A stretch of 64,000 bases of DNA from Granulicella mallensis (GCF_014203225.1 NZ_JACHIO010000005.1:186001-250000); one strand, 5' to 3'; shown: positions 1-9,632, counted from the first letter of the stretch. The notes: generated by a model not told the origin, from the sequence alone. Program-made: numbers and translations.

Positions 1-978
1 CATCGTGCGCCCGCCGACCTGGACCGACCGGCGCCGCTCGGCGGTATAGCGATAGGGCTCGTCCGCGAGCGCGGTATCGTCCAACGTGATGCCGTCGCGA
101 ACCGGCTGCGCCGGGACGGAAGCTTCCTTATCCGTAGCGTCCCCCGCAAGCGGATCGGGCTGCGGAGCGGTGGTAAGCCACACAATATTCGACTCGGCGT
201 CGCTCTTGGCCTTCGCCGGCTTGGGCTCTGTCGAACTGCCGTGGGTCGTCACCGGCTTCTTCTCCGAGGAACTGGCTGCAGGAGCCGCGACTTTTGCCTT
301 GTGGGCGACGGGCGCCTTCGGCTTTGGCGCAAGATCCTCGCGGCGCAGCACCACGATACCGTCATCCGCCGCAGGCCTGTCCGAGGGCTTCCAGCTCAAC
401 ACAACCCCCAGCCGAGACCCCTGGGCATGCAGCTCTTCGACAGGCGAAGGCGTAGCCCCACCAGCAGCATAGGCTGGCTCCGAGAAGCCGCCGGTATGGT
501 TGGTATCGTTATAGAGCTCAACGCGATAGGTCAGCACTCGCGCCGCCCCTGCGGTCAGCGTAGCAGGCAGCGCATCGTGCGCCACGGCTACGTTCGCCTG
601 ATCTATTTGCCCTTTGGCCGTCTGATTCACGCCCGTCTGATTCGAGTTCGTCTGCCCGGGCTGCCCCTTGGCCGTCACGGCAAAGTTCTGCTCCGGCAAC
701 TCAGCGACGGGAACACAGGCCCCCGTATCGACAGCCCGGCAGAACTTTGCCGTGACGTTCGTAAGATGCAGGGGAAGGCCATCGGTAGTCCGCTGCGGCA
801 CTGTAAACCGCAGCTCCACGACGTCTCCCCGCCGGGTAGCGGCAAGATCCTTCACAAACGCCGGCAACTTCAACGAAGGCGGCCTCGGAGGCCCAGGATT
901 GGCACACCCCACCATCCCCAGCCCAACAAGGGCCAGCAGCGGAAGCACAAGAACGGGGCATCGGCGATTCAGAACCAT
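1..978 (-). CDS. Secreted lipoprotein, fibronectin-like, C-terminus outside window
   Basis: Open for 326 codons from ATG at 978 down to base 1 with no stop, so the C-terminal end lies outside the window. The N-terminus has basic residues (MVLNRR), a hydrophobic stretch and a lipobox-like MVGC at about residue 23, which predicts a lipid-anchored envelope protein. Residues 24-180 look like an extracellular beta-rich region (FVKDLAATRRGDVVELRFTV and similar), followed by an Ala/Lys/Pro-rich linker at about 215-255. The pattern suggests fibronectin type III-like modules, but no catalytic motif is seen. The reading frame was derived by reverse-complementing the edge sequence. Function unknown. It is the first gene of its strand here, with the repeat-rich gap 979-1726 upstream. 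Confidence 0.7.
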   Translation of the reverse strand, partial: MVLNRRCPVLVLPLLALVGLGMVGCANPGPPRPPSLKLPAFVKDLAATRRGDVVELRFTVPQRTTDGLPLHLTNVTAKFCRAVDTGACVPVAELPEQNFAVTAKGQPGQTNSNQTGVNQTAKGQIDQANVAVAHDALPATLTAGAARVLTYRVELYNDTNHTGGFSEPAYAAGGATPSPVEELHAQGSRLGVVLSWKPSDRPAADDGIVVLRREDLAPKPKAPVAHKAKVAAPAASSSEKKPVTTHGSSTEPKPAKAKSDAESNIVWLTTAPQPDPLAGDATDKEASVPAQPVRDGITLDDTALADEPYRYTAERRRSVQVGGRTM

Positions 979-1104
979 CACATTGAGGCTAGCATCGCTT
1001 CGGTTGCGCGGGGAGACAGGCAGCACGATACACCGCGTCTTCTTTCAATTCCCACACCAGTCTCCCCTCGATCTCTCGATCCCCCTCAAACGCTGTCATC
1101 TCGA

Positions 1105-1160
1105 CCGGAGGCGGCGTTCTTTGCCGCCGTAGTGGAGAGACCTCTGTATTTTGCCCGCAG
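1105..1160. repeat. Hairpin-forming intergenic repeat fragment
   Basis: A short segment starting TCATCTCGACCGGAGGCGGC contains the inverted pair GGCGGC/GCCGCC around a short loop. It lies in the 979-1726 gap between the lipoprotein gene and hsdM. The text resembles interspersed intergenic repeats rather than coding sequence; no second copy occurs in this window. Confidence 0.35.
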
Positions 1161-1330
1161 CGGCACTACAGACCGGGAAGCCTGCTCCGAGCGCAGTCGA
1201 AAGATGCTCGCAAAACTCAGCATCAGCAAACAGCTTTAGAGGCTGCTGAAAAGAAGCCGCCGAAAAGCCACGTCTCATTAAGGGCACGGGTTCACCCGTG
1301 CCGTAAATGCCTCCCTCGCACTGCAGCTTT

Positions 1331-1630
1331 ACAGGCTGCGGAAATTCTTAGCTGGGAAGCGAGTCTTGATCTTTAGGGCCAAGGGCCCGTTTCATCCCAG
1401 CCCCAGGTACAGAATCAATAAGAAAGCAGAGGGCCGTAAGCCCGATTCATTGTGTTTGCACAAAAGATGAATCGGGCTTACAGCCCTCAACTTCTACTCC
1501 TGCGCTAACCTGGGGCGTCGCTCTCCGAGCCACCACGCTGTCGCGTGTTGTCCTGGTTCGCTGTGCCCCAGGCTGGTATGAAACGGGCCGTTGGCCCTAA
1601 AGATCAAATGGGGACTTTTTCCGCAGCCTG
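1331..1630. repeat. Nested inverted-repeat element upstream of hsdM
   Basis: Three nested pairs of arms share one centre. The outer pair is ACAGGCTGCGG (1331-1341) with CCGCAGCCTG (1621-1630). The middle pair starts GATCTTTAGGGCC (1368-1380) and returns at 1593-1605. The inner pair is a near-perfect 21-bp hairpin, 1430-1450 with 1467-1487. Together they could fold as one long cruciform or RNA hairpin. No ORF with coding character lies inside. It fills most of the gap between the lipoprotein gene and hsdM and resembles other large intergenic inverted repeats in this window in design, not in sequence. Confidence 0.75.
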
Positions 1631-1726
1631 TTTAGCCGCTGAGGGAATGCCCAGCTTCTCCCTCAAATGCCATGCACTTACCCCTGATGTATTCTCAGGC
1701 TGTCATACCGACGTCTGAGGTTCCCT

Positions 1727-3265
1727 TTGCTTACCGGAGAAATACGCAACCAGGTCGACCAGCTTTGGAATAGCTTCTGGTCGGGCGGCATCGCCAATCC
1801 CATCGAGGTCATCGAACAGATTACCTACCTGCTCTTTCTCAAACGCCTCGACGAAGAGCAGACTCTCGCTGAAGCCAAGGCCCGTCAACTCAGCCAGCCA
1901 CTCGACCGCCGCATCTTCCCCGAGGGCAATGACCGCCTCAAGACCCCCTATGCGCATCTGCGCTGGTCCTACCTGCGCACCCAGGAGTCCCGCGCCCAGT
2001 TCGACCTCGTCAGCGAGCACGTTTTCCCGTTTCTGCGCACGGTCGGCGGCGAGGGTTCCACCTACGCGCACCACATGCGCGACGCTCGTTTCACCATCCC
2101 CACGCCCAACCTGCTCTCCAAGGCCATCCAGCTCATCGACGCCATCCGCATGGACGACCGCGACACCAAGGGCGACGTCTACGAGTACATGCTGTCCAAG
2201 ATCGCCTCCGCCGGGCAGAACGGCCAGTTCCGCACACCGCGCCACATCATCCAGCTCATGGTGGAACTCACCCGGCCCACACCGAAGGATGTCGTCTGCG
2301 ACCCCGCCTCCGGTACCTGCGGTTTCCTCGTGGCTACTAGCGAGTACCTGCGCGATCACTACAAAGACCTCTTCGACACCGAGGAGTCGCGTCACCACTT
2401 CAACCACGAGCTCTTCCACGGTTTCGACTCCGACGCTACCATGCTGCGCATCGGCAGCATGAACCTGCTGCTTCACGGCGTCGAAAACCCCGACATCGAA
2501 CGCCGCGACTCGCTTTCGGAAGACAACGCCGGAGAGGTCGACAAGTACTCGCTGGTGCTGGCTAATCCGCCCTTCGCCGGTTCGCTGGACTACGAGTCCA
2601 CCGCTAAGGGCCTGCAGCAGACCGTCAAGACCAAGAAGACCGAACTGCTCTTCCTCGCGCTCTTCATCCGCATGCTGGAGGTCGGTGGTCGTGCCGCAGT
2701 CATCGTGCCGGACGGTGTCCTCTTCGGTTCTTCGAATGCGCATAAGTCGCTGCGCAAGATACTCGTCGAAGACCATAAGCTCGACGCCGTGGTCTCGCTC
2801 CCCTCAGGCGCATTCAAACCTTACGCTGGTGTCTCCACCGCCATCCTCTTCTTCACAAAGACCGGGGTTGGCGGTACAGATTATGTCTGGTTCTATGACG
2901 TGCAGGCTGATGGCTGGTCACTCGACGACAAGCGCACGCCACTCCTCTCTGAAGACAAGCTTGGCCCCGACCCGCGCACGCCGCTCACGGCAGAAGAGCA
3001 TGCGAAGAATAACCTGCCGGATGTCGCTGCGCGTTATTCACAACGCGATGGCACCGAGCGCGAGAACCCGCGCACTGCGCGAAGTTTTAGCGTCCCCAAG
3101 GCCGAGATCGCAGAGTACAACTACGACCTTTCTCTCAACCGCTACAAGCAGGTTGTACATGAAGAGATCAAGCATGTGTCGCCAAAGGAAGTTCTTGCCG
3201 AGTTGCAACAACTTGAGGCTGAGATTCATTTGGGCTTGAAAGAACTTGAGGAGATGCTGGGATGA
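1727..3265 (+). CDS. hsdM: Type I restriction-modification DNA methyltransferase subunit
   Basis: Modification subunit of a type I R-M enzyme. It transfers a methyl group from S-adenosylmethionine to the N6 of adenine in the site chosen by HsdS, and is also needed for restriction as part of the M2S-R2 complex. The 512-aa product has the N-terminal HsdM helical domain (IRNQVDQLWNSFW), the SAM-binding motif I DPASGTCGF near residue 195, and the catalytic motif IV NPPF near residue 280. These define an N6-adenine methylase of normal length. The start is TTG at 1727, chosen because GAGG at 1717-1720 lies 6 nt upstream and the protein then begins with the family N-terminus. It overlaps hsdS by 4 nt (ATGA), implying translational coupling. 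Confidence 0.95.
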   Translation: MLTGEIRNQVDQLWNSFWSGGIANPIEVIEQITYLLFLKRLDEEQTLAEAKARQLSQPLDRRIFPEGNDRLKTPYAHLRWSYLRTQESRAQFDLVSEHVFPFLRTVGGEGSTYAHHMRDARFTIPTPNLLSKAIQLIDAIRMDDRDTKGDVYEYMLSKIASAGQNGQFRTPRHIIQLMVELTRPTPKDVVCDPASGTCGFLVATSEYLRDHYKDLFDTEESRHHFNHELFHGFDSDATMLRIGSMNLLLHGVENPDIERRDSLSEDNAGEVDKYSLVLANPPFAGSLDYESTAKGLQQTVKTKKTELLFLALFIRMLEVGGRAAVIVPDGVLFGSSNAHKSLRKILVEDHKLDAVVSLPSGAFKPYAGVSTAILFFTKTGVGGTDYVWFYDVQADGWSLDDKRTPLLSEDKLGPDPRTPLTAEEHAKNNLPDVAARYSQRDGTERENPRTARSFSVPKAEIAEYNYDLSLNRYKQVVHEEIKHVSPKEVLAELQQLEAEIHLGLKELEEMLG

Positions 3266-4449
3266 AGCTCGCCGTCCCGACTTATTCTTCAATTGGCGAA
3301 TGTGTTGACCCAGTGCAATCCATTGACCCAGTAGCGACGGGTGGAGAGAAATTTACGTATATCGATCTCTCCGCAATAAATAACGAACTGAAAACTATTG
3401 TCGGTCAGCGAGTCCTTTCGACTGCAGATGCACCGAGCCGGGCTCGCCAACTAGTCCGCACCGGGGATGTTCTGATTGCAACAGTTCGTCCAAATCTCAA
3501 CGCCGTTGCGATCGTTCCAGACCAACTAAATGGTTCAATCGCATCAACTGGTTTCTGCGTTTTGAGGCCGAAACACAACGAACTCCATACTCCATATTTA
3601 TTCCATTGGTTGCGTACTTCGTTCTTTATTGGAAGGATGACCCAATTCGCAACTGGACAGAGCTATCCAGCAGTCTCGGATCGCATCGTTAAAGAGTCTT
3701 TATTACCATTACCTTCACTTGACGAGCAGAGGAGGATCGCGACAATTCTGGATCAGGCAGAAACTCTGCGCTCCAAGCGCCGCCAAACTCTGGCTCTCCA
3801 CATGCAACTTATCCGAGCTCTCTTCGACAAGTATTTCCCTGAACAGCAGAATCAAGTCGATGCTCAGCCACTCTGTGAACTCGCATCTATCGTGTCAGGA
3901 GTTACGGTGCATGGTGCAGCACGTGCGCATATGCCTCTGCGTGTTCCTTATATTCGGGTAGCGAATGTTCAAGCGGGCCATCTTCGCCTTTCAGAGGTTA
4001 AGGAAATTGGAGCAACTCCTAGGGAAGTTGAAGAGCTTCGACTGCAAGCAGGTGACATCCTAATGACCGAAGGCGGCGACTTCGATAAGCTGGGCCGCGG
4101 AGCCATGTGGAATGGAGAGATTGATCCATGTATCCACCAGAACCATGTCTTCAGGGTCCGACTCGATCAGGGCCGTCTACTGCCTGAAGTCTTCGCCAGC
4201 TATCTTGAGACGCGCTTGGCGAAAAACTATTTCTTGAAGTGTGCTAAGAAGACCTCCAATCTCGCCAGTATCAACATGACACAACTTCGTGCGTTACCAA
4301 CCCTTAGCCCGCCGATGTCTACACAGTTAGATTTCTTGAAGAAACTTAAGGCAATCGAAGATATCCGCAATAAGGCTTTGGGTTCCCTAAAGGCTATTAA
4401 TGAAACCTTCGCCTCTCTCCAACATCGAGCCTTTCGCGGAGAACTCTAG
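3262..4449 (+). CDS. hsdS: Type I restriction-modification specificity subunit
   Basis: DNA-recognition subunit that sets the bipartite target of the HsdM/HsdR complex. The 395-aa product shows two target-recognition domains, each followed by a helical spacer. The first half ends with LPLPSLDEQRRIATILDQAE near residues 150-170, a classic TRD/spacer junction; the second ends with LSPPMSTQLDFLKKLKAIED. ATG at 3262 overlaps the hsdM stop. Base composition is more AT-rich than hsdM and hsdR on either side, which is typical of S genes that are exchanged horizontally. The DNA target cannot be predicted from sequence alone. It looks intact, with no frameshift. Confidence 0.93.
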   Translation: MKLAVPTYSSIGECVDPVQSIDPVATGGEKFTYIDLSAINNELKTIVGQRVLSTADAPSRARQLVRTGDVLIATVRPNLNAVAIVPDQLNGSIASTGFCVLRPKHNELHTPYLFHWLRTSFFIGRMTQFATGQSYPAVSDRIVKESLLPLPSLDEQRRIATILDQAETLRSKRRQTLALHMQLIRALFDKYFPEQQNQVDAQPLCELASIVSGVTVHGAARAHMPLRVPYIRVANVQAGHLRLSEVKEIGATPREVEELRLQAGDILMTEGGDFDKLGRGAMWNGEIDPCIHQNHVFRVRLDQGRLLPEVFASYLETRLAKNYFLKCAKKTSNLASINMTQLRALPTLSPPMSTQLDFLKKLKAIEDIRNKALGSLKAINETFASLQHRAFRGEL

Positions 4450-4505
4450 CGAGGCGAGTCACTAATTCATTCAAGTATCTTTAGAACTTCGACAAACCAA
4501 GAATG

Positions 4506-4529
4506 TGATGGAGCCGCCCCTTCGGGGCT
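4506..4529. repeat. 24-bp interspersed repeat between hsdS and hsdR
   Basis: The 24 bases from TGATGGAGCC to CGGGGCT are identical to 41668-41691. They contain a small hairpin (GCCGCCCC TTC GGGGC). The copy lies in the 236-nt gap between hsdS and hsdR, where no convincing gene is seen. Confidence 0.7.
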
Positions 4530-4685
4530 TCGATCCACGACTGAACTCCCCTCTGTATCTCCCTTTGTAATGTCGCTGGTCCAACCCAACTCCAAATGCG
4601 ATCTCTGACTTCCCACGTGAGTTAGGTCGCTCAAAAGACAGATGTGTGGTGATATTAGAAAGGCAGAACCAGCTCCATCGAAACC

Positions 4686-7600
4686 ATGTCTCCTGTCCCG
4701 CCACAAGCCGCACAGCAGCCGCCGAGTAACTTCGCGTTCCTGCGTGCCGAATGGCCCGCGCTGCACGCGGAGGCTGCCAAGGCCGAGTCGCTGGTCTACC
4801 CCGACCCACGTACCGCCTGCTTCTACGCGCGACGCGCCCTGGAGTCAGTTCTGGAGTGGCTCTTCAAGCATGAACCCACGCTGCACTCGCCCTACCAGAC
4901 CAATCTCTCCGCGCTGATTCACGAACCCACCTTCGCGGCGCTCGCCGGACAACCGCTGCACACCAAGTGCGTGCTCATCAACCGCACCGGCAACGCGGCT
5001 GTTCACAACTCCGCCGCTGTCAGCACGCAGCAATCCTTCGACGCTGTTCGCGAACTCTTCCACCTGACCTTTTGGCTGGCCCGCACCTACAGCCGCAGCA
5101 CACCGCCAGCCGATGCCCTGCGTTTCAACGGCGACCTGCTGCCTCGCGCGAATGACATCGAGGCCAGGCTCCAGGCAGCGCAAACCGCAAGCGTCAAGCT
5201 GCAGCGCGAGGCCCAGCAGAAGCTGCTGGAGATCAGCAAACAACATGAGGCCGATCTCGCCGCGAAAGAAAAAAGCCTTGCGGCGCAGCTTCTCGAACGA
5301 GATGCAGACCTCGAACGCATGCGCGCGGAGATCGCCGAGCTCCGTGCCGCTAATGCCGCCCGTCCCGACACCCACGACTACAACGAAGCCGAGACCCGCG
5401 ACGCCTTCATCGACCTGTTGCTCAAAGAAGCAGGCTGGAACCTCGATGCGCCGAATACGCGCGAGTACGCCGTTACCGGTCTGCCCACACCCTCCGGCAC
5501 CGGCAAGATCGACTATGTTCTTTGGGGTCCCGATGCTCTGCCTCTCGCGCTGATCGAAGCCAAGCGCACCCGTCGCAGCCCTGCCGAAGGTCAGCAGCAG
5601 GCCAAGCTCTACGCCGACGCCCTCGAAGCCCGTTTTGGCCAGCGTCCGCTCATCTTCTACACCAACGGCTACGACCACTTCCTCTGGGACGACCTGCGCT
5701 ATCCTCCGCGTCCCGTCGCCGGGTTCTACACGCAGGTCGAGCTGCAACTGCTGATTCAGCGCAGAACGTCTCGCAAATCTCTCTCCACTGTCGCCACGGA
5801 CACAGCCATAGCCGAACGCTACTACCAGGAGCGTGCCATCCGCCGCATCGCCGAAGCCTTTGAGGCCAGGCGCCTGCGCAAGGCGCTGCTGGTCATGGCG
5901 ACCGGCTCCGGCAAGACGCGCACCATCATCGCTCTCTCCGATGTGCTGATGCGCGCCAACTGGTCCGGGCGCATCCTCTTTCTCGCCGATCGGCGCACGC
6001 TCGTGAGACAGGCGGTCAAAGAGTTCGGCCGCCATCTACCCAGCGCCACGACCGTAAACCTCGTCACCGATCGCGGTCAGGTAGGTCACATCTACGTCAG
6101 CACCTATCCGACGATGATGAATCTGATCGACGACGCTGCCGACAAAACAAAAGAAGACGCCAGACAGTTTGGCCCCGGCTTCTTCGATCTCATCGTCGTG
6201 GACGAGGCACACCGCTCGATCTATCAGAAGTACGGAGCCATCTTCGATTACTTCGATTCACTGCTCGTGGGCCTGACAGCCACACCGCGCGACGAGATCG
6301 ACCGCAACACCTATAGGCTCTTCCAGCTGGAGGACGGGGTCCCCACCGACGAATACTCACTTGGCCAGGCCATCGAGGACAAGTTCCTCGTTCCCTACCA
6401 GGTGCTGAATACGCCCGCCCGCATCCCCACTCAGGGCATCCGCTACGAAGATCTGACACCTGAACAACAGGCCGCCTGGGATGAGCTCGAATGGAGTGAG
6501 GACGGAGAGATCCCGGAGTCCGTCGAAGCGCCGGAGGTGCATCAGTGGTTCTTCAATGAGTCGACGGTCGATCTCGTCCTCGCGCACCTGATGGAACATG
6601 GCATCAAGGTGGCGGATGGTGATCGTCTCGGCAAGACGATTCTCTTTGCGAAGAACCAGCGCCATGCCGAGTTCATCGCAAAACGCTTCGATCTCAACTA
6701 CCCGCACCTTGCCGGACACTTTGCGCGCGTCATCACCCACAAGGTCGAGTTTGCGCAGACGCTCATTGATGACTTCTCGCAGCCGGACAAGATGCCGCAT
6801 CTTGCGATCTCGGTGGACATGCTCGACACCGGCATCGACGTGCCGGAGGTCGTGAACCTGGCCTTCTTCAAGTCCGTCCGCTCGAAGACAAAGTTCTGGC
6901 AGATGATCGGCCGCGGAACGCGTCTCCGTCCCAACCTCTTAGGTCCCGGACAAGACAAAACGCAGTTCACCATCTTCGACTACTGCAAGAACTTCGAGTA
7001 CTTCGGAATAAATCCCGACGCGAAGGACGGCGCAACAACCTCAAGCCTGACCTCCAGGCTCTTCAGCCGGCGCGTACAGTTGCTGGCGGAGGTCGACCGT
7101 CAGGCAGAAAACGGGGTTCAGATCAGCGACTCAACGATTGCGCTGCGTGCAGCCATCGTCGAGATGCTCCGCAGCCAGATTGCGGGCATGAGCCTCGATA
7201 CGTTCGAGGTAAGACCGCATCGCCGTCAAGTTGAGCGCTACTCCAATCGCGAGGCCTTTACCAAAATCGATGTCGAACAGGTCAGCGATCTCGATCCACT
7301 GGCGAGGCTGCCGAGTTCCATCACGGACTCGGACGGCCCGGCCAAGGTCTTCGATCACCTCATTCTGAGGATGCAGCTTGCCATGCTGCGCGCGGAGCCC
7401 GCTTTCATAAAGATGGCGGAGAAGGTGGTGTCGCTTGCTACGCTGCTGGAAGCCAAGTCCGTGATCCCCATGATCGCCGCTGAGCTTCCGCTGCTTCAGG
7501 AGATCCAGACCGGAGACTTCTGGCGCAATGCCACTCTTTCATCGCTTGAGACTGTTCGGCTGCATCTTCGGTCGCTCGTAAAACTGATAGAAGCTGTTAC

Positions 7601-8180
7601 TCGTCCCATCGTCATTACGGACTTCCCCGACGAGTTGGCAGACCATACGCCTGTTCCTAATCTGCTTCCCGCAGCTTCTCCTGGAGTGGACATTACAAGG
7701 TTTCGCGCGAAGGCCCAGCACTTTCTCGCCAAGTATGAACAGAAACCTGCAATCCAGCATTTGAAATGGAATGAACCACTCACGCCTGCGGACATCTCCG
7801 AGCTAGAAGCCATCTTTCTGACCGAAGGTGCCAGCCCTGCGGAACTTGCCGCCGTGAAGGGGGAGCAACCGAGTCTTGGGCTTTTTGTGCGCTCCCTGGT
7901 GGGCCTTGATCGCGCCGCCGCACGACAGGCGTTTCAGAATTTTCTGAGTGGAAAAACCCTCACCGCCAGCCAGCACCAGTTCGTCGAACTGATAGTCGAT
8001 TTGCTTGCGCGAAGAGGATATGTCGATCCGGCCCAACTCTACGACGCGCCTTTCACGAATGCGCATCCTCAGGGCGTAGCAGGTCTCTTCAGCGACCCGG
8101 AAGTCGAGCAAATGGTCTCAATCCTGGCCGCCATCCGAACGAATGCAGAAGGTACAGGAGCAAGCCAGCTTGGGCGATAA
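4686..8180 (+). CDS. hsdR: Type I restriction endonuclease subunit R
   Basis: ATP-dependent restriction and translocase subunit, 1164 aa. Residues 1-130 form a DUF4145-like helical domain (residues with PRTACFYARRALESVLEWLF). Residues 155-220 are a predicted coiled coil. A PD-(D/E)xK nuclease follows, with KIDYVLWG near 274 and the catalytic LIEAK near 290. The superfamily 2 helicase has Walker A ATGSGKT near 404 and DEAH near 505, the second RecA domain shows MIGRGTRLRP, and a C-terminal EcoEI-type helical region ends the protein. It is 236 nt downstream of hsdS rather than coupled to it, so it may have its own promoter. ATG at 4686 has no clear Shine-Dalgarno sequence. Confidence 0.93.
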   Translation: MSPVPPQAAQQPPSNFAFLRAEWPALHAEAAKAESLVYPDPRTACFYARRALESVLEWLFKHEPTLHSPYQTNLSALIHEPTFAALAGQPLHTKCVLINRTGNAAVHNSAAVSTQQSFDAVRELFHLTFWLARTYSRSTPPADALRFNGDLLPRANDIEARLQAAQTASVKLQREAQQKLLEISKQHEADLAAKEKSLAAQLLERDADLERMRAEIAELRAANAARPDTHDYNEAETRDAFIDLLLKEAGWNLDAPNTREYAVTGLPTPSGTGKIDYVLWGPDALPLALIEAKRTRRSPAEGQQQAKLYADALEARFGQRPLIFYTNGYDHFLWDDLRYPPRPVAGFYTQVELQLLIQRRTSRKSLSTVATDTAIAERYYQERAIRRIAEAFEARRLRKALLVMATGSGKTRTIIALSDVLMRANWSGRILFLADRRTLVRQAVKEFGRHLPSATTVNLVTDRGQVGHIYVSTYPTMMNLIDDAADKTKEDARQFGPGFFDLIVVDEAHRSIYQKYGAIFDYFDSLLVGLTATPRDEIDRNTYRLFQLEDGVPTDEYSLGQAIEDKFLVPYQVLNTPARIPTQGIRYEDLTPEQQAAWDELEWSEDGEIPESVEAPEVHQWFFNESTVDLVLAHLMEHGIKVADGDRLGKTILFAKNQRHAEFIAKRFDLNYPHLAGHFARVITHKVEFAQTLIDDFSQPDKMPHLAISVDMLDTGIDVPEVVNLAFFKSVRSKTKFWQMIGRGTRLRPNLLGPGQDKTQFTIFDYCKNFEYFGINPDAKDGATTSSLTSRLFSRRVQLLAEVDRQAENGVQISDSTIALRAAIVEMLRSQIAGMSLDTFEVRPHRRQVERYSNREAFTKIDVEQVSDLDPLARLPSSITDSDGPAKVFDHLILRMQLAMLRAEPAFIKMAEKVVSLATLLEAKSVIPMIAAELPLLQEIQTGDFWRNATLSSLETVRLHLRSLVKLIEAVTRPIVITDFPDELADHTPVPNLLPAASPGVDITRFRAKAQHFLAKYEQKPAIQHLKWNEPLTPADISELEAIFLTEGASPAELAAVKGEQPSLGLFVRSLVGLDRAAARQAFQNFLSGKTLTASQHQFVELIVDLLARRGYVDPAQLYDAPFTNAHPQGVAGLFSDPEVEQMVSILAAIRTNAEGTGASQLGR

Positions 8181-8268
8181 TTGCTCTGCTTGGGCGATTA
8201 TCGATTTTGCAATCTAGCAGGCGCGATGGTTTATCAAGAATCCCCCACTTTTCACCATATTGCGCCTT

Positions 8269-8826
8269 CTACCCCAGAAACATCTTCTCCACATCCAACC
8301 AGTTGTTGACGCGACGGAAGCCGGTGACGAAGGCATTCGCGGGGGAACTGAACAGGATCCCTTCGCCGTGGAAGAGCCGTAGCTGGCGGGGGTTGTCGTC
8401 GATCAGGTAGTCGGCGCGGAGGATGCTCTTGTTGCCGCAGAAGACGATGTGCGACGTCGGGATGAAGGGGAAGTGCTGGGCCAGCCAGCGGAACTTCGCG
8501 TTGAAGCTCGTCGGCACTTCCATTGCCGCGGTGGCGATGAAGATGTCGTAGTGTTTCTGCAGGCGTTCGAGGACCCGCTGCGCGTGCGGCATCACGTCCA
8601 GCACGCCGAAGAAGTCGTCTGTCCGCATGTATTGATCGAGTGCCTTGAGGCGTTCTGCAGGTACGTAGTCCCAGAGCCAGCAGCCGTGTAGGTCGGCGGG
8701 TGTGAGCTTCTCGTTGAAGTCGCGGTTGTAGCGCAGCAGGTGTTCACCCAGCGCGTCGGCGATGACCTCATCCATGTCGACGCAGATGATCTTGCGCTCC
8801 GAGCCTTGGGATTGCGGCGAGGTCAT
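8269..8826 (-). CDS. 5'(3')-deoxyribonucleotidase family HAD phosphatase
   Basis: The 185-aa product begins with the HAD motif VDMDEVIAD (D17 nucleophile, D19 acid/base) followed by a helical cap, and has DYLIDDNPRQL near residue 140 as the late acidic motif. This arrangement is that of bacterial NT5C-like 5'(3')-deoxyribonucleotidases, which remove phosphate from (deoxy)nucleoside monophosphates in the cytosol. Substrate preference is an inference. Its start overlaps the stop of the upstream zinc-ribbon gene by 4 nt (ATGA on the minus strand), so the two are probably translated together. The other end is 88 nt from hsdR, in convergent orientation. Confidence 0.8.
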   Translation of the reverse strand: MTSPQSQGSERKIICVDMDEVIADALGEHLLRYNRDFNEKLTPADLHGCWLWDYVPAERLKALDQYMRTDDFFGVLDVMPHAQRVLERLQKHYDIFIATAAMEVPTSFNAKFRWLAQHFPFIPTSHIVFCGNKSILRADYLIDDNPRQLRLFHGEGILFSSPANAFVTGFRRVNNWLDVEKMFLG

Positions 8827-9632
8827 GCGCGCGACTCCAGCGACTTGGCAACAGCCTTGGCTGAGGCCAAACGTTCGCCCGCTGCCCAGCTACCCGGAGC
8901 GTCGCGCCGAGGGTCCCAGAAGAGCATGCGCCCGCAGGTCTCGCAGGTAAAGATCTCGTGGTCGTGCTCGCGGCCCGTGAGGTCGTTCCAGCGCTGCGGA
9001 CGCACCATCATCTGGCAGGCCGAGCACTTGTGGTCGATCGCCTCGGACACTCCCGTGCCCTTGGCCTTCGAGATGCGGTCGTAGGTAGAGAGCGCCGCCT
9101 CTCCCGCGTCGGATTCCTTGATGAGCGCGCGCAGGGTCTGACGTTCGCCCTCGATCCCCTGGACAGCTGCGTTGTTGCTCTGCGTGACCTCGGCGGCGCG
9201 GGTGCGTTCGGCTTCAAGCGCAGCGGTGGTCTTCTCGACGGCTTTGGTGGCGGTCTCTTTCTCGGCGTCGAAGCGCTCGGTGCGCTCCATCGAGGCGAGC
9301 TCTTCGTCTTCAAGCTTGGAGATCGACTCCTCGGAGAACTTGATCTCGTGCTCGAGCGCGGTAATCTGCGCGGCACTGGTGGCGGAGTCCATCTGCTTGC
9401 GCAGACGCGCGATCTTGCCGCGGCGGTCGGTTACGTCCGACTCCTGCGAGCGGCGCAGGACTTCTTCTTTGGTGAGTGCCTGTTTGGCGGCGGCGAGCAA
9501 GGCTTCGGCCTTGCCGCGCGCGGCTTCTGCGGCAGCTACGCGGCGGGGTGCTTCGGCGAGCTCTTCGCGGAGGCGCTTCAATTCCAGGTCCTGCGCCTGG
9601 AGAACGACGAGATGCTCGAGGTTGGCGTTCAT
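8823..9632 (-). CDS. Coiled-coil protein with C4 zinc ribbon (COG1579/DUF164-like)
   Basis: A 269-aa protein. Residues 1-180 are strongly heptad-patterned, with many Ala, Glu, Lys and Arg, and predict a long antiparallel coiled coil. The C-terminus has CSAC (C203, C206) and CETC (C230, C233), a four-cysteine zinc ribbon, with the spacing of the COG1579/DUF164 family. Members are proposed nucleic-acid-binding proteins, but a precise role is not established. The start is ATG at 9632, with AAAGGAG just upstream; an in-frame upstream extension lacks such a site. It is coupled by a 4-nt overlap to the downstream nucleotidase. Confidence 0.82.
   Translation of the reverse strand: MNANLEHLVVLQAQDLELKRLREELAEAPRRVAAAEAARGKAEALLAAAKQALTKEEVLRRSQESDVTDRRGKIARLRKQMDSATSAAQITALEHEIKFSEESISKLEDEELASMERTERFDAEKETATKAVEKTTAALEAERTRAAEVTQSNNAAVQGIEGERQTLRALIKESDAGEAALSTYDRISKAKGTGVSEAIDHKCSACQMMVRPQRWNDLTGREHDHEIFTCETCGRMLFWDPRRDAPGSWAAGERLASAKAVAKSLESRA

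Noticed and set aside
4845..6035. 396-codon minus-strand frame inside hsdR
   Set aside because: hsdR is intact on the plus strand with all helicase and nuclease motifs. The antisense frame is a by-product of GC-rich codon bias.
1727..8180. Wider defence island around the hsd genes
   Set aside because: Only hsdM, hsdS and hsdR have defence motifs. Adjacent genes are metabolic or of unknown role, so no larger defence system can be supported.
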